Shown here in pieces: positions 20,020 to 27,463 of a DNA stretch of 64,000 nt; position 1 is the stretch's first letter; each line of letters begins with the position of its first letter. The notes under the pieces were generated by a model that was given only the letters and a program-made list of their open reading frames with translations, was not told where the DNA came from and searched no databases. The translations under genes were made by a program, and so were the position numbers. Source of the stretch: Vibrio parahaemolyticus. GTDB taxonomy: Bacteria; Pseudomonadota; Gammaproteobacteria; Enterobacterales; Vibrionaceae. The stretch covers positions 496,001 through 560,000 of the forward strand of contig NZ_UHIL01000001.1 in assembly GCF_900460535.1 (NCBI RefSeq). Direction: 5' to 3'.

Positions 20020-21744
20020 ATGTGGGAACAAGGATTTGTATTAGCGATTTTGCTTGGCATTATCACTTGTTTGCTTGTGACTAAGATTAAGCCGAGCTAC
20101 GTTTTTGCTGGTGCAGCCTTTATTGCTTTCATGGCGGGAATGATGGATTCCACGACCATTGCTGCGAACTTTACCAACTCATCATTGTTAACTTTGGTCC
20201 TGCTGATTCTCGCTTCTTGTGCATTAGAAAAAACGTTACTGATCAGTTGGGTGAGCCGTAGTATTTCAGAAGGTCATTTAGGCAGTGTGATCGCCAAGCT
20301 TGGGTTATCGACCGCCTTACTGTCTTCCTTTACCAACAATACGGCCGTTGTTGTGTCTTTGATTGGTGCGATTAAACGCAATCAACAGCACGCGCCTTCT
20401 AAGCTACTGATTCCACTTTCTTACGCGGCGATATTTGGCGGCACATTAACGCTTATTGGTACTTCGACCAACCTTATTATTAATAGCTTTGTGGAAGATG
20501 CAGGGCTACCGAGTCTGAGCTTTTTTACTCCGACGATGATTGGCTTGGCTGTCTTAGCGGGTGGTCTTTTAATTCTTATTCCGCTGAGCTATTTGCTGCC
20601 AAGTTACGATGACCAAAACCAAGAAGACTTACCGTATTTCCTTGAATCTCGTGTTGAACCTGGTTCACCTTTGGTTGGCCGTACCATCAGTGAAAACAAT
20701 CTGCGTGCACTGCGTAAGTTGTTTCTTGCAGAGGTGGTTCGTGATGGCGTGACGGTATCGTCAGTTGGCCCCGACTTCGTGCTGAAAGCGAAAGATCGTC
20801 TGTTGTTTTGTGGCGATGTCGAAAGTGTGGCGACCTTGCAAGAAATTCCGGGGCTGACGCTATTTGGGCAACAGCATTTGAATGGTCAAAACTTTATTGA
20901 AGTGGTGGTCAGCTCATCTGCAACCTTCTGCCATAAGACCTTGAAAGAAAGCCGCTTCCGCGATCGTTTTGATGCGGTTGTTGTCGCCATTCGTCGTGGG
21001 CATGAGCGTTTGGAAGGTGGATTGGGCAGTATTACCTTAGCTCCGGGCGATACTTTAGTGTTGGTGCCGGGCAAGCGTTTCGAGTCTGAGCGTCGAGCGC
21101 ACCGTAAAGAATTTGTGTTAGTGCACGACTTAGATTCCAGCGCACGTTTGGACTCCAATAAATCGACGATTGTGTTGATTGGTTTTGCTGCGGTTATCGC
21201 CTGTGCACTACTTGAACTTGTGCCAATCATTAAAGGGCTCGCGGTATACATCATTGCACTTATTGCGTTTGGCATAGTGCAAATCTCTGAGCTTCGCCGC
21301 CGTTTTCCCATTGATATTGTGGTGATTGTGGGCTCTGCGCTCTCTATTGCGCAGCTGATGATTTCATCGGGCTTGTCCGTCAGGATGGGCGAAATGTTTA
21401 TCGAAGCCTTTAACGGCTGGGGCGTATTTGGTGCGCTGGTGGCCACATACATCATGACCTTGGTGCTGACTGAATTGGTGACCAACAATGCCGCTGCCGC
21501 GTTAGCATTTCCGATTGGCTATAGCATGGCTGTCGGGTACGGAGTGGATCCGATGCCATTTATTATGGCGGTATTGTTTGGCGCAAGCGCGAGCTTTATT
21601 TCTCCCTACGGGTATCAAACCAACTTGTTGGTTTACAGTGTAGGTAATTACAAATTGACCGACTATGTGCGAATTGGTGTGCCGATTTCGATTGTGTATT
21701 CCGTATTGGTACTGACATTAATTCCGGTCTTCTTTCCGTTTTAA
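20020..21744 (+). CDS. SLC13 family permease with two RCK_C domains, probable sulfate importer
   Basis: The 574-residue membrane protein has hydrophobic segments in both halves, around a central soluble part (about residues 200-375) with two TrkA-C/RCK_C-like domains (SPLVGRTISENNLRALRKL; LAPGDTLVLVPGKRFE). SLC13 signature-like segments are present: SSFTNNTAVVVSLIGA, GTLTLIGTSTNLIINS, VTNNAAAALAFPIGY and GASASFISPYGYQTN. SLC13 members import sulfate or dicarboxylates with sodium. Its place between cysN and cysC points to sulfate, an inference from context. AAGGAAAGGC precedes the ATG. Confidence 0.85.
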   Translation: MWEQGFVLAILLGIITCLLVTKIKPSYVFAGAAFIAFMAGMMDSTTIAANFTNSSLLTLVLLILASCALEKTLLISWVSRSISEGHLGSVIAKLGLSTALLSSFTNNTAVVVSLIGAIKRNQQHAPSKLLIPLSYAAIFGGTLTLIGTSTNLIINSFVEDAGLPSLSFFTPTMIGLAVLAGGLLILIPLSYLLPSYDDQNQEDLPYFLESRVEPGSPLVGRTISENNLRALRKLFLAEVVRDGVTVSSVGPDFVLKAKDRLLFCGDVESVATLQEIPGLTLFGQQHLNGQNFIEVVVSSSATFCHKTLKESRFRDRFDAVVVAIRRGHERLEGGLGSITLAPGDTLVLVPGKRFESERRAHRKEFVLVHDLDSSARLDSNKSTIVLIGFAAVIACALLELVPIIKGLAVYIIALIAFGIVQISELRRRFPIDIVVIVGSALSIAQLMISSGLSVRMGEMFIEAFNGWGVFGALVATYIMTLVLTELVTNNAAAALAFPIGYSMAVGYGVDPMPFIMAVLFGASASFISPYGYQTNLLVYSVGNYKLTDYVRIGVPISIVYSVLVLTLIPVFFPF

Positions 21745-21768
21745 TTCCGATAAATACAAGGATTCGTT

Positions 21769-22386
21769 ATGACCGCTGAAACACCGGTAAAAGATGAAAA
21801 CATTGTCTGGCATCAGCACACGGTTGATAAACAGTTTCGTGCTGAGCTGAAAAAACAGAAACCAGCAGTGCTTTGGTTTACTGGTTTATCTGGTGCAGGT
21901 AAGTCAACCGTCGCGGGCGCGCTGGAGAATCGTTTAGCTGAGTTGGGTTACCACACTTATTTGTTGGACGGTGATAATGTTCGTCATGGCCTGTGTAGTG
22001 ATCTAGGCTTTTCTGAACAAGATCGTCGTGAAAATATTCGTCGTATTGGCGAGTTGGCGAAACTGATGGCAGATGCGGGTTTGATTGTGTTGTCTGCGTT
22101 CATTTCTCCTCACCGTGCTGAGCGTCAACTCGTTCGCGATTTACTGCCCGAAGGTGAGTTCATTGAAGTGTTTGTGAATGCATCTCTCGAAGTGTGCGAA
22201 GGACGAGATCCAAAAGGTTTATACAAAAAAGCGCGAGCAGGTGAGATCCCAAATTTCACGGGTATTGATTCAGAATATCAAGCGCCAATCAATCCAGAAA
22301 TTGATTTGCCAGCAGGCGAGAAGAGCGTCGAAGAGTTGGTTGAGTTGTGTTTGAATGAGCTTAAACAGCGTCGTGTGATCAGCTAA
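21769..22386 (+). CDS. cysC: Adenylyl-sulfate kinase
   Basis: The 205-residue enzyme phosphorylates APS to PAPS, the substrate of PAPS reductase. Visible motifs are the P-loop GLSGAGKST (39-47), [21 protein letters not shown] (APS binding) and [19 protein letters not shown], which includes the family serine. [19 protein letters not shown] forms the lid region. It starts 24 bases after the SLC13 permease gene and ends the cluster. Length is typical. Confidence 0.97.
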   Translation: MTAETPVKDENIVWHQHTVDKQFRAELKKQKPAVLWFTGLSGAGKSTVAGALENRLAELGYHTYLLDGDNVRHGLCSDLGFSEQDRRENIRRIGELAKLMADAGLIVLSAFISPHRAERQLVRDLLPEGEFIEVFVNASLEVCEGRDPKGLYKKARAGEIPNFTGIDSEYQAPINPEIDLPAGEKSVEELVELCLNELKQRRVIS

Positions 22387-22432
22387 CTCAGCTTTTGGAT
22401 CATGGGTGGAAAAAAGCCTCGTGTAATGCTTG

Positions 22433-22467
22433 AGGAGCTTTTAGATCATAGGTGACCTAAAGCTCCT
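22433..22467. terminator. hairpin between convergent cysC and TIGR03899 gene
   Basis: AGGAGCTTT (from 22433) pairs with AAAGCTCCT (ending 22467). The stem extends by AG/CT past one bulged T. No T tract is present on either strand, so it may be a weak or Rho-assisted end shared by both convergent genes. Confidence 0.4.
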
Positions 22468-22476
22468 AGAGCGAAA

Positions 22477-23382
22477 CTAAACGGTATAGTTCACGCTGCT
22501 GCTTGCTTCGGTGCTTACGCTAAACTTTTGATTTAACAAGGCGAGCATTTGATCGTAGTACTGGGAATTTGGCTTGTTGCCAAGCAGTTTGCACAGTTCG
22601 TTACCCGTCGGCGTGAAACGGTAGTACAGCAGACGGATGCCCTTCATATTCACTTGCAGAGACAAATTCTTGCCTTGATATGCCAGTATCAATGGCGTTT
22701 CAATGCCGATCTCTCCTGATTCCAGTTCTGTGCTATGCAGTAACCCCAATTCAATCAATACTAATAGACTTGAGTACGGCAATTGAAAGCTGCCCATATT
22801 CAGATTGCTGGTGGTATCTCGTTTACCAAAGTTGAATATTCCGCCATGTGCCTTATAGCCTATCAATAACTTTTTACTGTTATCGCCGCCAAAACTGCAC
22901 GCCAAAGAGGCTGCTCTTTGTAGTGTTTGCGCTTCTTTTGGGGACATATCCTTAAGGACTTTCAGCGCTTTCATCGACGTGGAACCTGGGTTGGTCACTT
23001 CACGCTTCATTACTTGCGCCCACAACTTCTGCATTGAACTGTTGTGGATGTCTTGGGCCATATCAAAAAATCGATACAACCAATCTTGATCGGGTTCACC
23101 TGCGGTTTCATCGCGGCAAGCGCTGTGCGCGAGTTTTAGGATTTGCTCAAGGTTTTTTTGTCTTTGCTCTTGGCGTCGTTGGTCTCGCAGTTGTGCTCTT
23201 TCTAATGCGGATTTGGCAGGAGGGTCAGTTTGCAACAGAGCGTCGAGGCCATGAGATTGAGCGATGTTTTTAATTCTGCTCGCACTGTCTTTGATGTAAC
23301 CCGTTTTCTTGTCGTGGTGACCGTTTTTCTGCGTATTAGGCTGGTGTTCAATCACTACAGGTTGTTTAGTTGGTTCTGCCAT
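22477..23382 (-). CDS. TIGR03899 family conserved protein
   Basis: The 301-residue cytoplasmic protein has no signal peptide or membrane helix. It resembles the TIGR03899 family found mainly in Vibrio, Shewanella and relatives. The N-terminus is polar and disordered (MAEPTKQPVVIEHQPNTQKN), then comes a charged coiled region (SALERAQLRDQRRQEQRQKN). The rest is a globular domain with WLYRFFDMAQDIHNSSMQKL and LWAQVMKREVTNPGSTSMKA, which recalls the DUF2806-like fold. The function is unknown. The start is set at the ATG with TAGGAAA six bases upstream; an earlier in-frame start adds five residues. Confidence 0.7.
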   Translation of the reverse strand: MAEPTKQPVVIEHQPNTQKNGHHDKKTGYIKDSASRIKNIAQSHGLDALLQTDPPAKSALERAQLRDQRRQEQRQKNLEQILKLAHSACRDETAGEPDQDWLYRFFDMAQDIHNSSMQKLWAQVMKREVTNPGSTSMKALKVLKDMSPKEAQTLQRAASLACSFGGDNSKKLLIGYKAHGGIFNFGKRDTTSNLNMGSFQLPYSSLLVLIELGLLHSTELESGEIGIETPLILAYQGKNLSLQVNMKGIRLLYYRFTPTGNELCKLLGNKPNSQYYDQMLALLNQKFSVSTEASSSVNYTV

Positions 23383-23490
23383 GTATTTTCCTACCAAGAG
23401 CTTGCGTTTGACGCTTGCCTCAATTTACACCTTAATCCGCGAGGCGACCAGAGAGAGCGTCTCAGATTTTGAAGGAATAGGTCTATCCAA

Positions 23491-23527
23491 AATGATAATG
23501 AGTTGTTAAAATTGTTATCGTTATTTT
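23491..23527 (+). promoter_or_regulatory. candidate Fur-like element upstream of a small membrane ORF
   Basis: AATGATAATGA (23491-23501) reproduces one half of the Fur consensus. A second AT-rich segment TTGTTATCGTTATTTT (23512-23527) contains GATAAC on the other strand. It is not a full 19-bp Fur palindrome. The element lies 10-46 bases before the small ORF and about 110 bases upstream of the divergent TIGR03899 gene. Confidence 0.35.
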
Positions 23528-23536
23528 GGAGGGGCG

Positions 23537-23641
23537 ATGAAGTTCTCGGAAGCAAGTAAACTGAAAAAGCACCTGTCGATAGCGTTTCTTTTGATTCTTT
23601 ATGTGGGCGTGTTAGCGTACTTATCGCGCTACATTGTTTAA
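23537..23641 (+). CDS. 34-residue predicted membrane protein (small ORF)
   Basis: ATG begins a 34-codon frame, MKFSEASKLKKHL followed by the hydrophobic helix SIAFLLILYVGVLAYLS and RYIV, then TAA. TTGGAGGGGCG provides a very strong ribosome-binding site (GGAGG six bases from ATG). A single transmembrane helix with a positively charged N-terminus suggests an inner-membrane peptide with its N-terminus in the cytoplasm. A CAAAGGCG/CGCCTTTG hairpin follows at 23655-23679. I do not recognise the family. The strong Shine-Dalgarno, the hydrophobic pattern and the hairpin support a real gene, but conservation must decide. Confidence 0.55.
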   Translation: MKFSEASKLKKHLSIAFLLILYVGVLAYLSRYIV

Positions 23642-23699
23642 CATTTAAAGATGACAAAGGCGCCGATGCGACGCCTTTGGTGTACCTCGAAATCGACGA

Positions 23700-24194
23700 C
23701 TACATATCGTCGTAGGCTTCGATTTTTGAACCTTCAATCACATACGCTGTTTCTGCCAGTTCATGGTTAATGGTTTCGGTTTTTAACGTTCCCACCACGT
23801 AAATGACATCCCAAAGTTCCTGTACTGGTGCGCCTTTCGGAAATTTCACGTAAATGATTTGGTTTGGTGGTGGTGGTGGTACGTGGATACACGCCCCAAA
23901 ATACGGCACCAACAAAAATTCCGTCACCGTGTTGGCATCTCCCTCAAGAGGAATCACGAAGCCAGGGATTTTGACCTGACTGCCATTGAGTTCTGGTCTG
24001 ACGTTACCGATTTTTGATTGCTGCGCCGCGCCACCACTGTGATCAGATGCGGGCATCCCCACGCTGTCGAACAGCTTACGTTCCGCTTCAGGAACCAGAT
24101 CGATCCAGTCGAGCGTTAATGGCTCATCACTCGCCATGACCGGCGTCGTAAATGCAATCGCGAGTAAGCAACTGGCTAAAACTTTTTTCCACAT
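23700..24194 (-). CDS. DUF3299 family periplasmic protein of the zinc-linked cluster
   Basis: The 164-residue protein has a signal peptide (MWKKVLASCL then LAIAFTTPVMA, cleavage after residue 21). The mature part has the DUF3299 pattern: VKIPGFVIPLEG, TEFLLVPYFGACIHVPPPPPNQIIYV and LWDVIYVVGTLKTE. The conserved CIHVPPPPPNQ stretch with Cys and His is a plausible metal-binding or active loop. It follows the ABC permease gene by two bases and is the last gene of the cluster. It corresponds by position and content to a component of the Vibrio zrg zinc system, but its exact role is unknown. Confidence 0.75.
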   Translation of the reverse strand: MWKKVLASCLLAIAFTTPVMASDEPLTLDWIDLVPEAERKLFDSVGMPASDHSGGAAQQSKIGNVRPELNGSQVKIPGFVIPLEGDANTVTEFLLVPYFGACIHVPPPPPNQIIYVKFPKGAPVQELWDVIYVVGTLKTETINHELAETAYVIEGSKIEAYDDM

Positions 24195-24196
24195 CG

Positions 24197-25456
24197 TTAG
24201 ATCCTTATGGTCATTCCGTCACTGAGTGACTGTCTGTAGGCGCGGAATGCTGGAATAAAACCAATCACAATACCGGCGCATTGTACAAAGCTAAGCAGCA
24301 TCCATTCGTACGCAGAAAGCGTGCTTAACGTGAGATTTATACCGTAGTGTTGTTGAATTAGGGGCTGAAGTAGGGCGAGTATCGCATACAGCCCCAAAAC
24401 GCCGGTGACGATACCTGCTGCTGTGAGTAAACTCGCTTCACTAATGAGCAGAGAAAAAACGTGGCGTGGGCGCGCTCCCATAGCGCGTAAAATGGCCATT
24501 TCTCGACGTCGTTCTTGTAAGCTGGTCAGTAGGCTGCTTAACATGCCGAGTAAACCCGCGATAACCACAAAACCAGAAACTGCCATCAAGGCCTGTTCTG
24601 CGACAGACATCATGCCCCACAATTCGTGTAGCGCGACACCGGGCATAATGGCACTGAGAGGTTCTTTCGGGTAGTTGTTGATCTGCCTTTGCAACGCAAA
24701 AGTTTGAATGCGCGATTTCAAGCCCACAAGCATGGCAGTGATCTGTTTTGGTTGAAAGTCCCTTTCTTGTAATACCTTGGCATCCGGTGTTGGGCCCAAG
24801 CGTGCACCACTTTCCCAACCGACATGAATGGCTTCGATCGCCTCTAACGAGACGTGAACAGTCTTATCTACTGGTGTGCCAGTTGGAGCTAAAATACCAA
24901 CAACTTTGAATGGCAGTTTATCGTGACGGCTGAAGCCAACATCGCTGATACCATGTGCAATGATGATTTCACTGCCTATCTGGTAACCCAATTGTTTGGC
25001 GACGTCCGATCCGAGTACGGTTTCAAATAACCCATTGAACTCTTTCCCTTTCGAGAAAGTAAGTGGTTGCTTACTTCCGTACTTATAATGCTCAAAGTAA
25101 CTATGATTGGTTCCCATCACTCGAAAGCCTTTGTGAGAGTCTCCAAGCGAAATGGGAATTGCCCAATCAACCGCGCGATGCTGGCTGAATTCTTGATAGC
25201 TTTTCCAATCGATATTATTGGTGGCATTACCGATACGAAAGACGGAATACAACAGTAAGTTCACTTGGCCTGAGCGTCCGCCGACAATTAGGTCAGTTCC
25301 GGAAATGGTGTTCGCAAAGCTGTCTTTTGCTTGAGTGCGGATACGTTCTACGCCAAGCAGCAAGATTACCGATATTGCTACCGTCATGATCGTCAACACC
25401 GCTGTCGCTTTGCGGTTCATCAAGCTTTTCCAAGCGAGTTTGATTACAGCACTCAC
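24197..25456 (-). CDS. ABC transporter permease, MacB/FtsX type, zinc-linked cluster
   Basis: The 419-residue protein has an N-terminal helix (about residues 16-38), a large periplasmic domain, and three C-terminal membrane helices (about 285-405) with the FtsX-like segment LTSLQERRREMAILRAMGA. This topology (four helices, big periplasmic domain) is that of MacB, LolCE and FtsX, not of classical importers. Its start overlaps the ATPase gene by four bases, so the two form one transporter. The cluster context suggests zinc, but transport direction cannot be read from the sequence. Confidence 0.85.
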   Translation of the reverse strand: MSAVIKLAWKSLMNRKATAVLTIMTVAISVILLLGVERIRTQAKDSFANTISGTDLIVGGRSGQVNLLLYSVFRIGNATNNIDWKSYQEFSQHRAVDWAIPISLGDSHKGFRVMGTNHSYFEHYKYGSKQPLTFSKGKEFNGLFETVLGSDVAKQLGYQIGSEIIIAHGISDVGFSRHDKLPFKVVGILAPTGTPVDKTVHVSLEAIEAIHVGWESGARLGPTPDAKVLQERDFQPKQITAMLVGLKSRIQTFALQRQINNYPKEPLSAIMPGVALHELWGMMSVAEQALMAVSGFVVIAGLLGMLSSLLTSLQERRREMAILRAMGARPRHVFSLLISEASLLTAAGIVTGVLGLYAILALLQPLIQQHYGINLTLSTLSAYEWMLLSFVQCAGIVIGFIPAFRAYRQSLSDGMTIRI

Positions 25457-26181
25457 GATAGCACCTCCATGTTACGGCTTTGGTTTATTTCTGGCAGGTT
25501 AATGGTGCGATCGAACAAGCTTTCCAGAGTTGGATCATGGCTGACAAAGATTAATGTCGCGTTGGCTTGATTAGCCTGTTCCATCAGCAGTTCGATGAAC
25601 GCCATGCGATTATCATGATCGAGTGCAGATGTCGGCTCGTCAGCAATGACTAACGCAGGATGCCCTATCAGCGCACGAGCTGCCGCCACTCGCTGTTGTT
25701 GTCCAATACTCAGCTCTGACACTGGGCGAGAGTGTAAATTTGTCGGTAAATGAAGCCGCTCCAACAAGGTTGTCGCTTGTGATAAAAGCTCGGCTTTGGA
25801 GGCGTTTGGTGTCACGCGATCTCGTCTCACTTTACTGAACTGGCAAGGAAGTAATACGTTGTCGATGACATTCAAATACGGCAGCAAGTTGAATTGCTGG
25901 AAGATATAACCAATGTGGTCGGCGCGGAATCTATCTCTGCGGCTTGAACTCAGCGTCGCTAAGTTCGTATTGAGTACTGATAACGAGCCTGCACTTAACG
26001 TATTGATTCCGGTGAGCAAAGCTAAAAGTGTGGATTTTCCACAGCCACTTGGCCCTTTGATAAAGACATGCTCACCTGTTGCTATCTGCAAATCAGGAAT
26101 ATTGATCACCGCGGTCTCTGAACCGGGCCAGAAAAACTGAGCTTGTTTGAGCTCAACCACGTTTGATGCTGAATCAGTCAT
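25453..26181 (-). CDS. ABC transporter ATP-binding protein, MacB/LolD type, zinc-linked cluster
   Basis: The 242-residue ATPase has Walker A GPSGCGKST (43-51), a Q-loop in YIFQQFNLLPYLNV, the signature SELSIGQQQRVAAARAL (LSIGQ instead of LSGGQ) and Walker B LVIADEPTSALD with H-loop FVSHD. LPYLNVIDNVLLP is typical of the LolD/MacB group. It precedes and overlaps the permease gene by four bases. A terminator-like hairpin lies between it and the upstream His-rich gene. Confidence 0.9.
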   Translation of the reverse strand: MTDSASNVVELKQAQFFWPGSETAVINIPDLQIATGEHVFIKGPSGCGKSTLLALLTGINTLSAGSLSVLNTNLATLSSSRRDRFRADHIGYIFQQFNLLPYLNVIDNVLLPCQFSKVRRDRVTPNASKAELLSQATTLLERLHLPTNLHSRPVSELSIGQQQRVAAARALIGHPALVIADEPTSALDHDNRMAFIELLMEQANQANATLIFVSHDPTLESLFDRTINLPEINQSRNMEVLS

Positions 26182-26203
26182 AGTAAATCACCAAAGCGAA
26201 TTA

Positions 26204-26238
26204 AAAAAACACAGCGTGTAAGTGGGTACTTACACGCT
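26204..26238 (-). terminator. internal terminator-like hairpin between the His-rich gene and the ABC genes
   Basis: On the minus strand AGCGTGTAAGT, loop ACCC and ACTTACACGCT form a perfect 11-bp stem. GTG and then seven T follow. It lies 8 bases after the DUF2796 gene and 20 bases before the ATPase gene. It should end most transcripts after the upstream gene and let a minority continue, a common way to make more binding protein than transporter. Confidence 0.75.
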
Positions 26239-26245
26239 ATTTGGG

Positions 26246-26875
26246 TTATTTGATTGCGATTTGAGTGTTGCTTTTGGTTAAGCTAGTGGCTGATTGAGTC
26301 GTATCTGTGAATAAGTTTACATTTACCGATTCAGTACTTGGGAATTGGTTAAACCAATCAGTTTGAATATGGCTGAGTTCGCCGACTTGGGCACAATGAA
26401 AGCGATATTGCACGGTAAATTCACCGTGGTCGCTGTGCTCTGAATGGTCGTGACCTTCATGACCGTCGTGCTCATGTTTGTCGTGATCGTGATGGGCGTG
26501 TTCATCATGGTCATGGCCTTCATGATCATGGTGCTCATGTTCTTCATGTTGCCCCTCAAGCGAGTGTTCAACATGAACTTCTTCAATTTCGCATTGTGCT
26601 TGTGGGTTAATCGCAAACAGTGCGTTGCTATCTTCTAGCGTTGCGATTGCATGTTGCAGTGTTTTCTCTTGCTCTGCATTTTCTGGTGCGTGTTCAAAGC
26701 CGACCACATCAGCCCCAGGAGCTGTGATTTCGAGCAGCAAGTCACTGCCGTCTTGGGCAATATTAAATTCAACATGACCATGAACGTGTGCACTGTGTTG
26801 GCGGTATTCTTCTGCTGTTGCGACTGTCGATAGAGACAAACCGATAACGATCGCTAAAACCTGTTTAGATGGCAT
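26246..26875 (-). CDS. zrgA: DUF2796 His-rich periplasmic zinc protein, ZrgA-like
   Basis: The 209-residue protein has a signal peptide (cleavage near VATA/EEY, residue 21). A DUF2796-type beta domain carries HSAHVHGHVEFNIA. Residues 110-150 form a charged loop with 18 histidines mixed with Asp and Glu, followed by FTVQYRFHC. Cys95 and Cys161 may form a disulfide. Such His/Asp loops bind zinc. In V. cholerae a DUF2796 protein, ZrgA, is the periplasmic binding protein of a Zur-controlled zinc uptake system, and the neighbours here match that system. The symbol is assigned by family and context. Confidence 0.78.
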   Translation of the reverse strand: MPSKQVLAIVIGLSLSTVATAEEYRQHSAHVHGHVEFNIAQDGSDLLLEITAPGADVVGFEHAPENAEQEKTLQHAIATLEDSNALFAINPQAQCEIEEVHVEHSLEGQHEEHEHHDHEGHDHDEHAHHDHDKHEHDGHEGHDHSEHSDHGEFTVQYRFHCAQVGELSHIQTDWFNQFPSTESVNVNLFTDTTQSATSLTKSNTQIAIK

Positions 26876-27004
26876 TTTACTTTCCTAATTTTGCTGATAA
26901 ATCCGAGATCTGGTTGATTTCAGATTTAGTACTCATTTGACGTTCTGTTATTGAAACGCGTCTATACACGTTGGAAATAACGTAATTGGGTTGTGTTTGA
27001 GTGT

Positions 27005-27304
27005 TTACGCAAAATAAGGTGGTGCACGCGCAGCGCTGAATACTTCTTCTACATGATGCGAGCGCTCTGGGACATCATCATAATGGGCCCGTGTGTATGA
27101 CGGCACAGGGATTGCCAGTTGTGCTTTAGCGAGACCATGTTGCGCGCCAGCAAAGAGTTGGCAGTGATGATGGGTATGATGCTCTGGTGTGAGGTCGACT
27201 TGATGAAAGATCGAAGCAAAATTCCAGATGATCAGCAAAGCAACACTGAAAAGTACAATAGTGCGATGCCAAGATCTGAAAATGGTTTGCCAAGAAAAGT
27301 ACAT
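27005..27304 (-). CDS. Small His-containing membrane protein heading the zinc-linked cluster
   Basis: The 99-residue protein has one N-terminal hydrophobic helix (about residues 15-33, IVLFSVALLIIWNFASIF). The periplasmic part carries a metal-ligand patch, EHHTHHHCQLF (His42, 43, 45, 46, 47 and Cys48), a second His pair (RSHHVEE) and the C-terminal motif RAPPYFA. It resembles the DUF2607/DUF2946 class of small proteins of unknown function found near metal-transport genes. It is the first gene after the Zur-type palindrome, with 129 bases to the His-rich gene. Role in zinc binding or transfer is inferred. Confidence 0.65.
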   Translation of the reverse strand: MYFSWQTIFRSWHRTIVLFSVALLIIWNFASIFHQVDLTPEHHTHHHCQLFAGAQHGLAKAQLAIPVPSYTRAHYDDVPERSHHVEEVFSAARAPPYFA

Positions 27305-27327
27305 CTGAACGCCTGAAATCCTAACGG

Positions 27328-27344
27328 GTGTTATAATATAACAC
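27328..27344 (-). promoter_or_regulatory. Zur operator overlapping the promoter of the zinc-linked cluster
   Basis: GTGTTATAATATAACAC is a perfect 17-base palindrome that contains TGTTATANTATAACA, the core of gammaproteobacterial Zur sites. On the minus strand TTGCCA (27350-27355) and TATAAC (inside the palindrome) are 16 bp apart, so bound Zur would cover the -10 element. The small membrane protein ATG follows 23 bases downstream. It predicts repression with zinc and expression on zinc starvation. Confidence 0.82.
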
Positions 27345-27463
27345 TCATTATTGGCAAAAGTTCACTCTTTTGTCTGGTGAGGAAAATTTAACACAGCATA
27401 TTAGTGGGACATCGTGTGATTGAGGCTCCTGATTGGTGCCGAGTCAGGAGCCGTCATCTCGAA

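Noticed and set aside
23655..23679. CAAAGGCG/CGCCTTTG hairpin as a rho-independent terminator
   Set aside because: The stem has only eight pairs with a nine-base loop and no T tract on either strand, so it is mentioned with the small ORF but not called as a terminator.
26444..26638. Plus-strand ORF with a very hydrophobic product (repeated Val, Met, Phe)
   Set aside because: It is the exact antisense of the His/Asp-rich loop of the DUF2796 gene. Codons for His and Asp read backwards give Met and Val, so the hydrophobic look is a by-product.
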